Source: Cytobacillus pseudoceanisediminis (lineage in GTDB: Bacteria; Bacillota; Bacilli; Bacillales; Cytobacillaceae). From it: 64,000 nt of DNA. Positions within the stretch are counted from its first letter, which is position 1. Each line of letters begins with the position of its first letter. A program made the translations under genes and the position numbers. The DNA lies in contig NZ_CP097349.1 of the NCBI RefSeq assembly GCF_023516215.1, positions 3,720,001 through 3,784,000 of the forward strand, given 5' to 3'. Shown piece by piece: positions 7,622-15,480 of this stretch. The notes under the pieces are model-generated. The model did not search any database. It was given only the letters and a program-made list of their open reading frames with translations, and was not told where the DNA came from.

Positions 7622-7647
7622 TTTAAAGCAATATGAAGATGTGTAAA
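7622..7647 (-). promoter_or_regulatory. Possible PhoP box before phoD
   Basis: On the minus strand TTTACA, TTCATA and TTTAAA follow each other with 4-base gaps, about 60 bases before the start codon. This resembles the repeated TTWACA half-sites bound by PhoP, but the period is 10 rather than the usual 11 bases. Weak call. Confidence 0.35.
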
Positions 7648-7881
7648 GGAGAATGACAATACCTCTGCCTATTTTATCAGGACTTTGTAAGCATTAGGTT
7701 ATTCATTCAACCTATAATCCAGACTTGCAGCCAAAATCCCTTTGTGCCCCTGTAACATTTGTCCCAGCTATTTTTACAATATATACATAGAATATTAACG
7801 AATCCTGTCAAAATCTTTTAGTTTACTAATCTATAAATAGTGTTTATGATGATAGTTATAATCTTGAAAAGGGGTGAGGGA

Positions 7882-8202
7882 ATGAAAAAAATGAAGTTAC
7901 TGCCACTTTTAATGCTGTCTGTATTTTTATCCTTCCTCATCACCCAATACCCTGGTGTCCATTTTAATGATATTCCAATGGACCAAAGCAAAGCGGTAAC
8001 GGTTTCGGACTTTACCGAGAGCTTTCTATTAAAAGATGATCCTAAAAAACATATCTTCACACAGGATATGCTTTCTATAGCCATCATAAACCTAACCATT
8101 ATCCTTTTTGTATACAGTGCCCTTCACATCATCGCCCGCAGAAAAAAGATATTTTATACCCCCATCTTCTACGAGGCGAATTATGTAATCCACACTCCTT
8201 AA
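7882..8202 (+). CDS. Hypothetical two-helix membrane protein, 106 aa
   Basis: I do not recognise a family. The peptide opens with a signal/anchor helix (KLLPLLMLSVFLSFLITQYP), has an extracytoplasmic-looking loop of about 45 polar residues, then a second helix (SIAIINLTIILFVYSALHII) with a positive A-R-R-K-K end. AAGGGGTGAGG lies a few bases before ATG 7882; an in-frame ATG at 7840 lacks such a site and would add 14 residues. The next gene, a 37-residue membrane peptide, follows by 35 bases and ends in a terminator, so the two probably form one small operon. Role unknown. Confidence 0.6.
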   Translation: MKKMKLLPLLMLSVFLSFLITQYPGVHFNDIPMDQSKAVTVSDFTESFLLKDDPKKHIFTQDMLSIAIINLTIILFVYSALHIIARRKKIFYTPIFYEANYVIHTP

Positions 8203-8237
8203 TTGTCCAACAAAACAATTGAAGGAGGAAACGAATA

Positions 8238-8351
8238 ATGTGGATTCGATTCTTAATGATTGGCTTATTTTCATTAACAGCTTCCAGCCTGTTCTTTTAT
8301 CAGGGAATGGAAATGTATCATGCTTTCACAGACTTCTTTAGACAAAAATAA
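8238..8351 (+). CDS. Membrane micropeptide, 37 aa
   Basis: A very short gene with a textbook ribosome binding site (GAAGGAGG, 7 bases before ATG 8238) and a terminator right after the stop. The product MWIRFLMIGLFSLTASSLFF then YQGMEMYHAFTDFFRQK has one membrane helix and a short amphipathic tail. Its place behind the 106-residue two-helix protein suggests the two work together in the membrane. No family recognised. Confidence 0.65.
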   Translation: MWIRFLMIGLFSLTASSLFFYQGMEMYHAFTDFFRQK

Positions 8352-8356
8352 GAAGC

Positions 8357-8387
8357 TGGCGCCCAGGGACTCCCTGGGCGTTTTTAA
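8357..8387 (+). terminator. Intrinsic terminator
   Basis: CGCCCAGGGA / TCCCTGGGCG stem with almost no loop, then TTTTTA, six bases after the micropeptide stop. Confidence 0.85.
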
Positions 8388-8413
8388 TGCTTTTATCAAG
8401 GGGAAACTACCTA

Positions 8414-8690
8414 TCTGCATTAGTTTCCTTCGTCCCCTTTTCATCTTCTTCTGGGGCACTACCCATTCTTATTATCTCCCTTCACTCCCGCTTGCCTCTC
8501 CTTCAAAGGCAATGTTCATCCTTATCAGTTCTCCTCACCCCCGCTTATCTCTCCCCAAAGGCCCTATTCATCCTTATTAGTTCCCTTCACTCCTCTTGCC
8601 TCTCCTCAAAGACGCTATTCTCCCTCATTAGCTCCCTTCGTTCATTTCCTGCTCTTCCGCAGACACTAATCTCAATAAGTCTCGCGCCAT
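8414..8690. repeat. Degenerate 51-53 bp minisatellite, about five copies
   Basis: Pyrimidine-rich on the plus strand. Successive units begin TCCCTTCACTCC and end in a CATCCTTATTAGT-like segment; approximate borders are 8469, 8522, 8574, 8625 and 8675, with an eroded first unit before 8469. Units share about 60-80 percent identity by eye. There is no start codon with a binding site or long conserved frame, so it does not look coding. Together with a terminator on each side it fills the gap between the micropeptide gene and the second FbpB-like gene. Confidence 0.7.
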
Positions 8691-8714
8691 TTTCACTTCT
8701 TAACCCAGCTCCAT

Positions 8715-8752
8715 AAAAAAACACCCGGCCTGTTTTACTCCCAGACCGGGTG
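8715..8752 (-). terminator. Intrinsic terminator
   Basis: ACACCCGGTCTG / CAGGCCGGGTGT type stem then T7 on the minus strand, a few bases after the stop codon of the FbpB-like gene at 8760. Confidence 0.85.
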
Positions 8753-8759
8753 TACTCTC

Positions 8760-8885
8760 TTACTGCGCTCTTGCATATTTATCGTCTATTTTCTTTTCAA
8801 TTTTTTCAAGCTCCCGGCTATCTTTTAAAAGCTCTTCTTTATTTGCCTTAATCATTTCAAGCATTGATAATTTTTTCTTTTTCAT
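8760..8885 (-). CDS. FbpB-like small basic protein, 41 aa (second copy)
   Basis: A 41-residue peptide, MKKKKLSMLEMIKANKEELL then KDSRELEKIEKKIDDKYARA, with the same length and layout as the product at 3983-4108 (N-K-E-E-L-L, then an E-K-I-E-K helix, D-E/D-K-Y near the end). AAGGTGAG is 6 bases before ATG 8883-8885. It stands 85 bases after purU in the same direction with a terminator of its own. No Fur-box palindrome is visible upstream, so iron control is not supported by the sequence. The pair shows that the family is expanded in this genome. Confidence 0.7.
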   Translation of the reverse strand: MKKKKLSMLEMIKANKEELLKDSRELEKIEKKIDDKYARAQ

Positions 8886-8970
8886 TTCTGCTCACCTTCT
8901 CTCATGATGTCTGTAATCTCCTGGATGCTGGATCTATTTTTTTTGACAGAGTATGGTGTCTGTCTATCAC

Positions 8971-9837
8971 CTAAAAAACAATCGTCTTATTTCCATGCAC
9001 AATGACTTTGTCTTCCACATGCCAGGCGACTGCCTGAGCGAGGACCTGTCTTTCTACATGCCGTCCTGCAATTTTGAGATCCTGTGCAGTGTGGCGGTGA
9101 TTAACCCGCTGGACATCCTGTTCAATGATTGGGCCTTCATCCAAATCATTCGTTACATAATGAGCTGTTGCCCCAATCAGCTTTACTCCGCGGTTAAACG
9201 CCCGTGCATAAGGATTGGCTCCCACGAAGGCTGGCAGAAAGCTATGATGGATATTGATAATCCTGTTTGGATATTTAGAAATAAAGCTAGGCGAAAGGAT
9301 CTGCATATATCTCGCGAGCACAATGAAATCCACTTTTCCTTCCAGAAGCTCCACCGACTTTTGCTCAGCTTCAGCTTTAGTGTCAGGTGTAATCGGAATA
9401 TGATGATAAGGTATTCCGAAACCCTCCACCACTTCCCTCATGTCGGGATGATTGCTGATCACCAAGGGAATATCCACTTCAAGCTCCTTCGATTTCCAGC
9501 GCCATAGGAGCTCCAGCAGACAGTGATCCATCTTAGAAACAAAAATAGCCATCCGCTTGCGCTCGCCTTTGCCGCTCAGCTTCCACTCCATTGAGTATTC
9601 CCTGGCCATTTCAGGCAGATCCTCTTTCAGTTTTGAAAAGGACTCATCAAAATGATTCATATCGAATTCAATCCGCATAAAGAATATGCCTGCCAGCGGA
9701 TCGGTTGTATGCTGGTCAAAATGGACAATATTAGCCTTATGCTCCAGCAGGAAATTGGAGACTGTGGAGATTATGCCCGGCCGCTCAGGACAAGATATCA
9801 GCAATGTCGCCCTGTTTGCATTGATATTTTTATTCAT
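8971..9837 (-). CDS. purU: Formyltetrahydrofolate deformylase
   Basis: PurU hydrolyses 10-formyl-THF to formate and THF, balancing one-carbon units with glycine metabolism. The 288-residue product has an N-terminal ACT domain (ATLLISCPERPGIISTVSNF, about residues 8-85), then a formyltransferase fold with PLVISNHPDMREVVEGF, INIHHSFLPAFVGANPYARA (catalytic His region) and ATAHYVTNDLDEGPIIEQDV. ATG 9835-9837 is chosen because GGAGG lies 6-7 bases upstream; the frame is open further upstream without a better site. Expression is behind a tandem glycine riboswitch, which ties formate release to glycine supply. No breaks. Confidence 0.93.
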   Translation of the reverse strand: MNKNINANRATLLISCPERPGIISTVSNFLLEHKANIVHFDQHTTDPLAGIFFMRIEFDMNHFDESFSKLKEDLPEMAREYSMEWKLSGKGERKRMAIFVSKMDHCLLELLWRWKSKELEVDIPLVISNHPDMREVVEGFGIPYHHIPITPDTKAEAEQKSVELLEGKVDFIVLARYMQILSPSFISKYPNRIINIHHSFLPAFVGANPYARAFNRGVKLIGATAHYVTNDLDEGPIIEQDVQRVNHRHTAQDLKIAGRHVERQVLAQAVAWHVEDKVIVHGNKTIVF

Positions 9838-9880
9838 ATAGATTCCTCCATCTGCATTTCCCGAAGCTGCCATCCATATA

Positions 9881-10082
9881 AAAAGGACAGAAAAAAGGCG
9901 GCTTCTTCATCCCCCTTCTCTGTCCTTTTACCTGAGAGTTTAACCCCTTTGGTGTCGCAGGATTCCTGCGCGCTCTCCAGAGATGCGTCCGACTGCGGTT
10001 CTGTCTACCTGAGAGATTGGCTTCAAGGGTATTTTTGAAGCTTGCTCCTTCGGTGGCTACTAAATGCTCTCTCCCGCAGCCG
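9881..10082 (-). promoter_or_regulatory. Tandem glycine riboswitch controlling purU
   Basis: Two glycine aptamers follow each other on the minus strand. First: GGGAGAG, CCGAAGGAGCAAG, CTCTCAGGTAGACAGAAC. Second: GGAGAGCGCGCAGG, ACCAAAGGGGTT, CTCTCAGGTAAAAGGACAG. The end of aptamer 2 (AAAAGGACAGA) pairs perfectly with TCTGTCCTTTTT at 9881-9893, forming a terminator that excludes the folded aptamer. This is the layout of an ON switch: glycine bound means read-through into purU. Confidence 0.93.
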
Positions 10083-10110
10083 TCATTCGCTCAATATTTT
10101 TGTTATTTTC

Positions 10111-10139
10111 AGAATAATACATTATTTAGGCTGTGTCAA
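10111..10139 (-). promoter_or_regulatory. Sigma-A promoter of purU leader
   Basis: TTGACA (10134-10139 reversed), 17-base spacer, TATTCT (10111-10116 reversed). The expected start is about 20 bases before the first glycine aptamer. Confidence 0.75.
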
Positions 10140-10221
10140 TCGAACTGCGTTTCTTTCACAAAATTGCCACAATTATAACCTGACTATTTTTCTTTCAATA
10201 TCATTTGAGAATAAAGGGCAA

Positions 10222-10256
10222 ATAAAAAAGCCTGAAGACAATGTCTCCAAGCCGTT
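10222..10256 (-). terminator. Terminator of the MFS gene
   Basis: Imperfect GCTTGGAGACA / TGTCTTCAGGC stem followed by T6 on the minus strand, directly after the stop codon. Confidence 0.75.
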
Positions 10257-10258
10257 TT

Positions 10259-11446
10259 CTATACAGCCGCTTTCGGTTTTGGTTCCTTTTTTTGCCAGGC
10301 AATCGTGATACACAATGTAACGATCAATAGGGCCAGACCGAGAACAAACGGATAGGTTATCTGCACATCGTAAAGTACGCCGGCAATCGTTGGTCCAAGT
10401 ACATTTCCAATGCTCATATAAGCATTATTCATCCCCATCGCAAATCCCTGCTCATTGCCAGCCATTTTTGAGATAAGCGTGGTTAAAACCGGACGCAGGA
10501 TGGAAGTGGCCAGGAAAATGATCAGTGAAATGAAAAAGAATAGTGCATAACTTCCTGCAAACAGCGACACAAGGAAACCTGACGCCGCAACAGCCAAGAA
10601 GATATTCAATACCTTTCCTTCTCCGAATTTATTAACCACCCGATCGACTACAAATAACTGAACAATAACACTAATAACCCCCGTTGAAGTCACCATAATG
10701 GCGATTTCCTGCGGAGTAGCAGCAAACTCATTATCAAGATAAAGCCCCAGCACTGATTCATATGCCATTAGTCCAAAGCTCATCACCAATGTGATAACAA
10801 GCGGAATAAAATATGGCTTCTTAACAGACATTGCCAGCTTCTTGACCATTGGTTCCTCTTCAGGCATCTCTCCCGGCACCGTCTGCAATGTGCTGCTCTC
10901 TTCGAGGAGCATAATTGAAAAAATAACTGCAACTAGAGATACAAGCGCTGAAATCAGAAATGGCATTTTCAATCCGAAGTCAGCCAAAAATCCGCCAATT
11001 CCAGGTCCGACCACGATTCCAAGTGACATCGCAGCTGAGACAAGGCCATTCCCTTTTGCACGCTGCTCCATGGTTGTAATATCTGCAATGTAGGCAAAAA
11101 TAGCTGGAATCAGCAATGCTGCTCCAACGCCTCCAATGACACGAGAAAAATATAGCAGCCATATGGAATCCACTGCATAAAAGACAAGCATGGATAAAGT
11201 CAAACCAGCTAACCCGTAAATAATCATCTTTCTGCGGCCGTATTGGTCAGCCCATTTCCCTGCAATGGGTGAAAAAATCAGCTGGGCACCCGCAAAAATG
11301 GCAATCATCAAGCCTGCTGCCGTTCCACCCTGATTAATGGATTCCAAATAAGCGGGCAAAATCGGAATAATAATCCCAAAGCTTCCGATCGCAATAAACA
11401 TATTGATCATTAGTATGACCATCTTTTTCTTTTGATCCCCAGACAT
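10259..11446 (-). CDS. MFS drug/metabolite efflux transporter
   Basis: A 395-residue, 12-helix major facilitator protein. Motif A of the loop between helices 2 and 3 is clear (GKWADQYGRRKMIIYG), and motif C of proton antiporters lies in helix 5 (GIVVGPGIGGFLAD). These mark the DHA1 drug:H+ antiporters such as NorA/Bmr/TetA. The substrate is not predictable. It is a single-gene unit with its own terminator. The promoter (TTGACA-16-TATAAG) is followed at once by an ATTTAGC/GCTAAAT inverted repeat, so a repressor of the MarR or TetR type probably controls it and may sense the substrate; no regulator gene is next to it. Confidence 0.88.
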   Translation of the reverse strand: MSGDQKKKMVILMINMFIAIGSFGIIIPILPAYLESINQGGTAAGLMIAIFAGAQLIFSPIAGKWADQYGRRKMIIYGLAGLTLSMLVFYAVDSIWLLYFSRVIGGVGAALLIPAIFAYIADITTMEQRAKGNGLVSAAMSLGIVVGPGIGGFLADFGLKMPFLISALVSLVAVIFSIMLLEESSTLQTVPGEMPEEEPMVKKLAMSVKKPYFIPLVITLVMSFGLMAYESVLGLYLDNEFAATPQEIAIMVTSTGVISVIVQLFVVDRVVNKFGEGKVLNIFLAVAASGFLVSLFAGSYALFFFISLIIFLATSILRPVLTTLISKMAGNEQGFAMGMNNAYMSIGNVLGPTIAGVLYDVQITYPFVLGLALLIVTLCITIAWQKKEPKPKAAV

Positions 11447-11490
11447 AGCGGATACCCCTCCTTCTATATGTGAAAAATTTACATTAAATT

Positions 11491-11536
11491 ATTTAGCACG
11501 CTAAATAGCTTATAATGAGACAGGCTGCTTTGTCAA
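11491..11536 (-). promoter_or_regulatory. Promoter and operator of the MFS gene
   Basis: TTGACA (11531-11536 reversed), 16-base spacer, TATAAG (11509-11514 reversed), then the inverted repeat ATTTAGC-2-GCTAAAT (11491-11506) covering the start point region. A repressor bound there would block initiation. Confidence 0.7.
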
Positions 11537-11581
11537 AGGAAAAATAATAGAAGCTCCAGCATGTACTGAAGCCTCTTGTAT

Positions 11582-12220
11582 TCACCCTTTGAATTTGTCT
11601 GGGAATTGCTTCACAACTGCATCTGAAATGGCATCTGCCATCATGATAATATGCGACAATCCATCATCAATTGAAACAATTCTTGCATCCCAATCCTTAA
11701 CCAGGCTCGCTGTTAAATCATCCGTCACCAATTCGAGGTGCGTGTACAGCAATTTTTTTACATCTTCATTTTGCAAATTAGGATTGGCTCCGCTTAGAAA
11801 AGCAGCAATCTCATCTGCATTGCGATGCCATATTTTGTTCAGCTGATTCACTTTTGCGCCTTGCCCGCTCTTGGCAGCTTCAACAATATCTCCGGCAATA
11901 ACAATATGCTCCTTAAGCAGCTCTGTAAGCTTATTACCTGCAGCATCTCCATAATAAGGCTTTATCGAATTGCCGATATCCTCCTGGTTTTTCAAAAGCC
12001 TTGCCAGAACCTGCTTCTGATCCTCCGCTCCGGCAGTTGTGGCACTTGTAATGTAATTGCTTGTCCATAATACATGGTCGACCCATAACCTGCGGAATTC
12101 ATTTCCAAATTTAACCTCTGATTGGGTGATACACGGTTTCTGTGCAGCCGCATTGCCTGGAGCTGTTAGCATATTCAGCGGCAGCAGCAGCATTATTCCC
12201 AATATCAATACTTTCTTCAT
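11582..12220 (-). CDS. Secreted helical protein of unknown function, 212 aa
   Basis: A Sec signal peptide is clear (MKKVLILGIMLLLPLNMLTA, then PGNAAAQ with an A-x-A cleavage site). The mature part is almost entirely helical, with segments such as RLWVDHVLWTSNYITSATTA, DQKQVLARLLKNQEDIGNSI and LTELLKEHIVIAGDIVEAAK; His at the start of helix 1 and in H-I-V-I and H-L-E-L could be metal ligands of a four-helix bundle, but this is a guess. AAGGAG precedes the ATG. Bacillaceae carry similar secreted proteins without known function. The gene is alone between the MFS promoter and the aspartate kinase terminator region. Confidence 0.7.
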   Translation of the reverse strand: MKKVLILGIMLLLPLNMLTAPGNAAAQKPCITQSEVKFGNEFRRLWVDHVLWTSNYITSATTAGAEDQKQVLARLLKNQEDIGNSIKPYYGDAAGNKLTELLKEHIVIAGDIVEAAKSGQGAKVNQLNKIWHRNADEIAAFLSGANPNLQNEDVKKLLYTHLELVTDDLTASLVKDWDARIVSIDDGLSHIIMMADAISDAVVKQFPDKFKG

Positions 12221-12325
12221 ATCCTTTTCTCCTTCCAGATTGAAAAAGTTTCCTTCTTATTTTGATTATCTTAAGATTTTTCATTCCAAAAAATAAAGCT
12301 CGAGGCTAATGCCCCAAGCTTTTTC

Positions 12326-12341
12326 AATCAAACGTTTGATT
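12326..12341. repeat. Palindrome of the ATCAAAC/GTTTGAT family (copy 2)
   Basis: Perfect 16-bp palindrome AATCAAACGTTTGATT in the gap between the aspartate kinase gene and the secreted protein gene, beside a weak AAGCT/AGCTT hairpin (12297-12325) that may be the aspartate kinase terminator. Confidence 0.65.
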
Positions 12342-12356
12342 TATTTGCATATAAAG

Positions 12357-12456
12357 CCTATTTACTATCGGATAAAACATTTTACTTTCGTATAAACAGA
12401 TTTACCTTCGGATAAACCATTTTACTTTCGTATGAGCAGATTTACCTTCGGATAAT
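12357..12456. repeat. Five exact-length 20-bp tandem repeats
   Basis: Units at 12357, 12377, 12397, 12417 and 12437, each 20 bases. Odd units read like CAGATTTACCTTCGGATAAA, even ones like ACATTTTACTTTCGTATAAA, giving a 40-bp super-period. The array ends two bases before the stop codon of the aspartate kinase gene (12459). No dyad symmetry inside a unit. Confidence 0.85.
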
Positions 12457-12458
12457 GA

Positions 12459-13823
12459 TCACACAGCTGCCACCGCAGCAAAAAACTCATTATATAGAGC
12501 CTGTACCGCGCGTTTTTCATCCACTGCCTGTACGCCAAACATCATGCTCACTTCAGATGAGCCCTGATTGATCATTTCCATATTTACTTTCGCTTTAGCG
12601 AGGGCCTTGGAGGCGCGGGCCATTGTTCCGATGTTTTGGCGCATCCCCTCACCAACTACCATGATAAGCGACAGGCTATGCTGGATTTTCACCTCATCCG
12701 CGTGAAGCTCATATTGAATGCGGCTCAGAATTTCCTCCTCCACACCATCAGTAAATTGGTTTTCCCGAAGAATAATGGAGATGTCATCAATTCCTGACGG
12801 GGTATGCTCATAGCTGAGGCCATACTCTTCCAAAATGGTCAGCAGCTTCCTTCCGAAGCCGACTTCCCTGTTCATTAAGTATTTGCCGACGTATATGCTG
12901 CAGAATCCCTGATCACTGGCAATCCCGATCACAGGTCCGTTTGTGTTATCGCGCTCGTTCACAATCCTGGTGCCAGGAGCAGATGGATTATTCGTATTTT
13001 TAATCTGCACAGGAATTCCAGCCCTGAATGCCGGCACAAGTGCTTCATCATGCAGGACGGTAAAACCTGCATAGGAAAGCTCCCGCATTTCGCGGTATGT
13101 CAGTTCTTTGATTTCTTTAGGACTTTCCACAATAAATGGATTTACCGAATAAACAGCATCCACATCTGTAAAGTTTTCATACAAGTCCGCTTTGACTGCT
13201 CCAGCCAAAATGGAACCTGTCACATCCGATCCGCTCCTTGAAAATGTGAACACCTGCCCATCCCTGCTGTATCCAAAGAAACCTGGAAAAATGATAATCC
13301 CGTCCTTTTCCTTTAAGGAATATAGATTCTCATATGCCTCAGGAAGAACCTGTGCATTTCCGGGCTCCGGGCTTACAAGCAATCCCGCTTCCTTCGGGTT
13401 CACATACCTTGCTTCCACTCCCTGCTGCTGAAAATAAGCTGCAACAAGCTTAGCGTTATTATCCTCGCCGCTCGCTTTGATCAGATCCATAAAAACTTCA
13501 GGATCATCTGTATCGCTTGAAAGCCTTGTAAAAAGATCCTCCCTGATCATATCTTTAATGTCCAGACCCAGCTCCAATTCATCAGCTATTTGGCCATACC
13601 GATCCAATACAGCTTCAGCCAAGTCATCTGCTGATTCCCCCTGAATCCGTTTCTCCGCACATGCGATTAATAAATCAGTAACCTTATTATCTGCTGAAAA
13701 TCGCTTTCCAGGAGCCGAGACGACGATTATCTTCCGCTCTGGATCAGCATTTACAATATTGAAAACTTTTTCGATTTGCTTTCCGGATGCTAAAGAAGAT
13801 CCTCCGAACTTTACGACTTTCAT
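12459..13823 (-). CDS. Aspartate kinase (YclM/ThrD-like, monofunctional)
   Basis: Aspartokinase makes aspartyl phosphate, the first step to lysine, threonine, methionine and dipicolinate. The 454-residue protein starts MKVVKFGGSSLASGKQIEKV (the K-F-G-G-S-S nucleotide motif), contains GIIIFPGFFGYSRDGQVFTF and SRSGSDVTGSILAGAVKADL (catalytic and Asp-binding loops) and ends in two ACT domains, the second with a V-N-M-E-M-I-N-Q-G-S-S-E-V-S effector site (about residues 413-427). The long single-chain form without the alpha/beta internal start resembles B. subtilis YclM (threonine-sensitive aspartokinase III). TTAGGAGA precedes ATG 13821-13823. No lysine riboswitch or T-box is visible upstream. 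Confidence 0.92.
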   Translation of the reverse strand: MKVVKFGGSSLASGKQIEKVFNIVNADPERKIIVVSAPGKRFSADNKVTDLLIACAEKRIQGESADDLAEAVLDRYGQIADELELGLDIKDMIREDLFTRLSSDTDDPEVFMDLIKASGEDNNAKLVAAYFQQQGVEARYVNPKEAGLLVSPEPGNAQVLPEAYENLYSLKEKDGIIIFPGFFGYSRDGQVFTFSRSGSDVTGSILAGAVKADLYENFTDVDAVYSVNPFIVESPKEIKELTYREMRELSYAGFTVLHDEALVPAFRAGIPVQIKNTNNPSAPGTRIVNERDNTNGPVIGIASDQGFCSIYVGKYLMNREVGFGRKLLTILEEYGLSYEHTPSGIDDISIILRENQFTDGVEEEILSRIQYELHADEVKIQHSLSLIMVVGEGMRQNIGTMARASKALAKAKVNMEMINQGSSEVSMMFGVQAVDEKRAVQALYNEFFAAVAAV

Positions 13824-14170
13824 CCTGACATCTCCTAATCTCTGAAAATTTAATCTTTATTTTACTCTTATCCGAAAAGAAATCAAGAGAAATTCTATCC
13901 TAAAAATACAGATGTTCACCATAAAAATACACAAAGTTATATAGATATATTTAATATAGCTAGTTTGTGTGATTATATCACTTTATAATATTATTTCAGA
14001 AAAACAAAAGAAAACGCTTACAATATAAAGTTTATTTTATGCCGTTCTGCCAAATTGCCCAAAGCAAATAAACTATTAATATTATGGTTTTCCCCTTGTC
14101 AAAACGGGGTATATGTTAAGGATATTTATATAAAGAATTAAATCGTAAAACACGGGAAGGGAAAAAGTCT
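13824..14170. other. Divergent intergenic region, AT-rich
   Basis: 347 bases between the divergent aspartate kinase and rsbY genes. Apart from the sigma-B-type promoter at 14087-14112 it holds only AT-rich sequence; no RNA element recognised. Confidence 0.6.
14087..14112 (+). promoter_or_regulatory. Sigma-B-type promoter of rsbY
   Basis: GTTTTC, 14-base spacer, GGGTAT, close to the sigma-B consensus GTTTWW-N13-15-GGGWAW. It lies about 60 bases before the rsbY start and would place rsbY under its own regulon. Confidence 0.7.
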
Positions 14171-15313
14171 ATGGGAATCCTAATTGTGGACGATAATCAA
14201 GCCAATTTATTTGTCATTCAGCATATATTAAAACGCGCGGGTTATAAAGACCATTTAACGTTTTCTTCTGCAAAGGATATGTTTCAGCATCTTCAGGGAT
14301 ATTCACCTTTTTCAGCTGATATAAAAGCAGACATTATCTTAATGGATATTATGATGCCGGAGATGGATGGAATTGAGGCATGCCGGCGGCTTCAGCAGAT
14401 TCCGCATTTAAAGGATATACCGGTGATTTTTGTAACTGCATTGGAAGATTCAAATAAGGTAGCTGAGGCTCTTGATGCGGGCGGAACTGATTATGTTATG
14501 AAGCCCATAAATAAAACGGAACTGCTTGCCCGGATTCGTGCTGCTTTAAGACTTAAATATGAAAAGGACTGGCATAAGGAGCAGGAAAATAAAATCAAGA
14601 ATGAATTGGATTTATCCATGCAGGTTCAGACCAGCATGCTGAGCGAGCCGATTTATCATGAACATACACTGTTAAAAGCTTCCTACCTGCCAGCCAACAA
14701 ACTTGCAGGGGATATGTATTACTGGCACCAAATAGATGAACACCGCTTTGCTGCCATCCAGCTGGACATGATGGGCCACGGGATTTCAGCATCCCTTGTA
14801 TGCATGTTTATTTCTTCTGTTCTAAGGGATGCCATCAGAACATGCAGCGATCCTGAATACGTCATGAAGGAACTAAATCGGTGGATGAATTCCCTTAATC
14901 AGCGCAATCAGCGGATTCCATATTATTTTACAGCCATTTACCTCGTCCTTAATAAAAAAGACAAAACCGTTGAGTATGTGAATGCCGGACATCCAACCGG
15001 ATATGCGCTCACAGATAAAAAGGAAATGTTCAGCTTATCAAGCAATATGTGTGCAGTAGGCTTTTTTGAAGATATTACGATACAAAAAGAAACAATTCCC
15101 TATATAGACTCCATCCAGCTGCTCCTGTTTACGGACGGAGTGGAGGAGGCAGTGGAGCAGAATAATCTTAACCCTTGTGAATATCTTCAGCGCTTCGCAT
15201 CCTTCCATTGGAATGCAGCCAGAACAGCAGAGCCAATCGATATGATTCTGACTAAACAGCAGCAGGCAAGCGCTGATGATGATATGTGTGTTGTTTTGGT
15301 CCAGGCAGATTAG
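14171..15313 (+). CDS. rsbY: Response regulator with PP2C phosphatase output, RsbY-like sigma-B activator
   Basis: A 380-residue fusion: receiver domain (about 1-125) with phospho-acceptor D59 in IILMDIMMPEMDG and the PVIFVTALEDS / MKPIN switch residues, a short coiled linker, then a SpoIIE/RsbU-type PP2C phosphatase (about 170-380) with KLAGDMYYWH and AIQLDMMGHGISASL metal motifs. In B. cereus the orthologue RsbY, once phosphorylated by RsbK, dephosphorylates RsbV and so frees sigma-B. GGGAAGGG is about 10 bases before ATG. The promoter is sigma-B-type. RsbM and RsbK genes lie convergently next to it; rsbV-rsbW-sigB are not in the window. Confidence 0.88.
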   Translation: MGILIVDDNQANLFVIQHILKRAGYKDHLTFSSAKDMFQHLQGYSPFSADIKADIILMDIMMPEMDGIEACRRLQQIPHLKDIPVIFVTALEDSNKVAEALDAGGTDYVMKPINKTELLARIRAALRLKYEKDWHKEQENKIKNELDLSMQVQTSMLSEPIYHEHTLLKASYLPANKLAGDMYYWHQIDEHRFAAIQLDMMGHGISASLVCMFISSVLRDAIRTCSDPEYVMKELNRWMNSLNQRNQRIPYYFTAIYLVLNKKDKTVEYVNAGHPTGYALTDKKEMFSLSSNMCAVGFFEDITIQKETIPYIDSIQLLLFTDGVEEAVEQNNLNPCEYLQRFASFHWNAARTAEPIDMILTKQQQASADDDMCVVLVQAD

Positions 15314-15336
15314 TGTGTATACATAATATTTTTGCA

Positions 15337-15382
15337 AAAAAACAGAGTGCAGTCCCTGAAATAGGGTCCGCACTCTGTCTTT
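15337..15382. terminator. Hairpin between convergent rsbY and rsbM
   Basis: ACAGAGTGC and GCACTCTGT arms with an internal CCCT/AGGG pairing, A7 on the left and CTTTAT on the right; it can end rsbY transcripts. Confidence 0.75.
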
Positions 15383-15425
15383 ATATAAAAGATAAAAATG
15401 TGATTCCTTTTGAACTTTGAGTATT

Positions 15426-15480
15426 GTCCAGCTCCTGCGCCTGCCCCTCGAGGGGGCGGGCAAGGCGTTTCCGCTTTTTT
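15426..15480 (-). repeat. Dispersed CTCGAG hairpin element
   Basis: Read on the minus strand it starts AAAAAGCGGAAACGCCTTGC, has CCCCCTCGAGGGG in the middle and ends AGGCGCAGGAGCTGGACA. The same plan recurs at 22229, 28735, 31481 and 41571. It abuts the rsbM stop codon. Confidence 0.65.
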
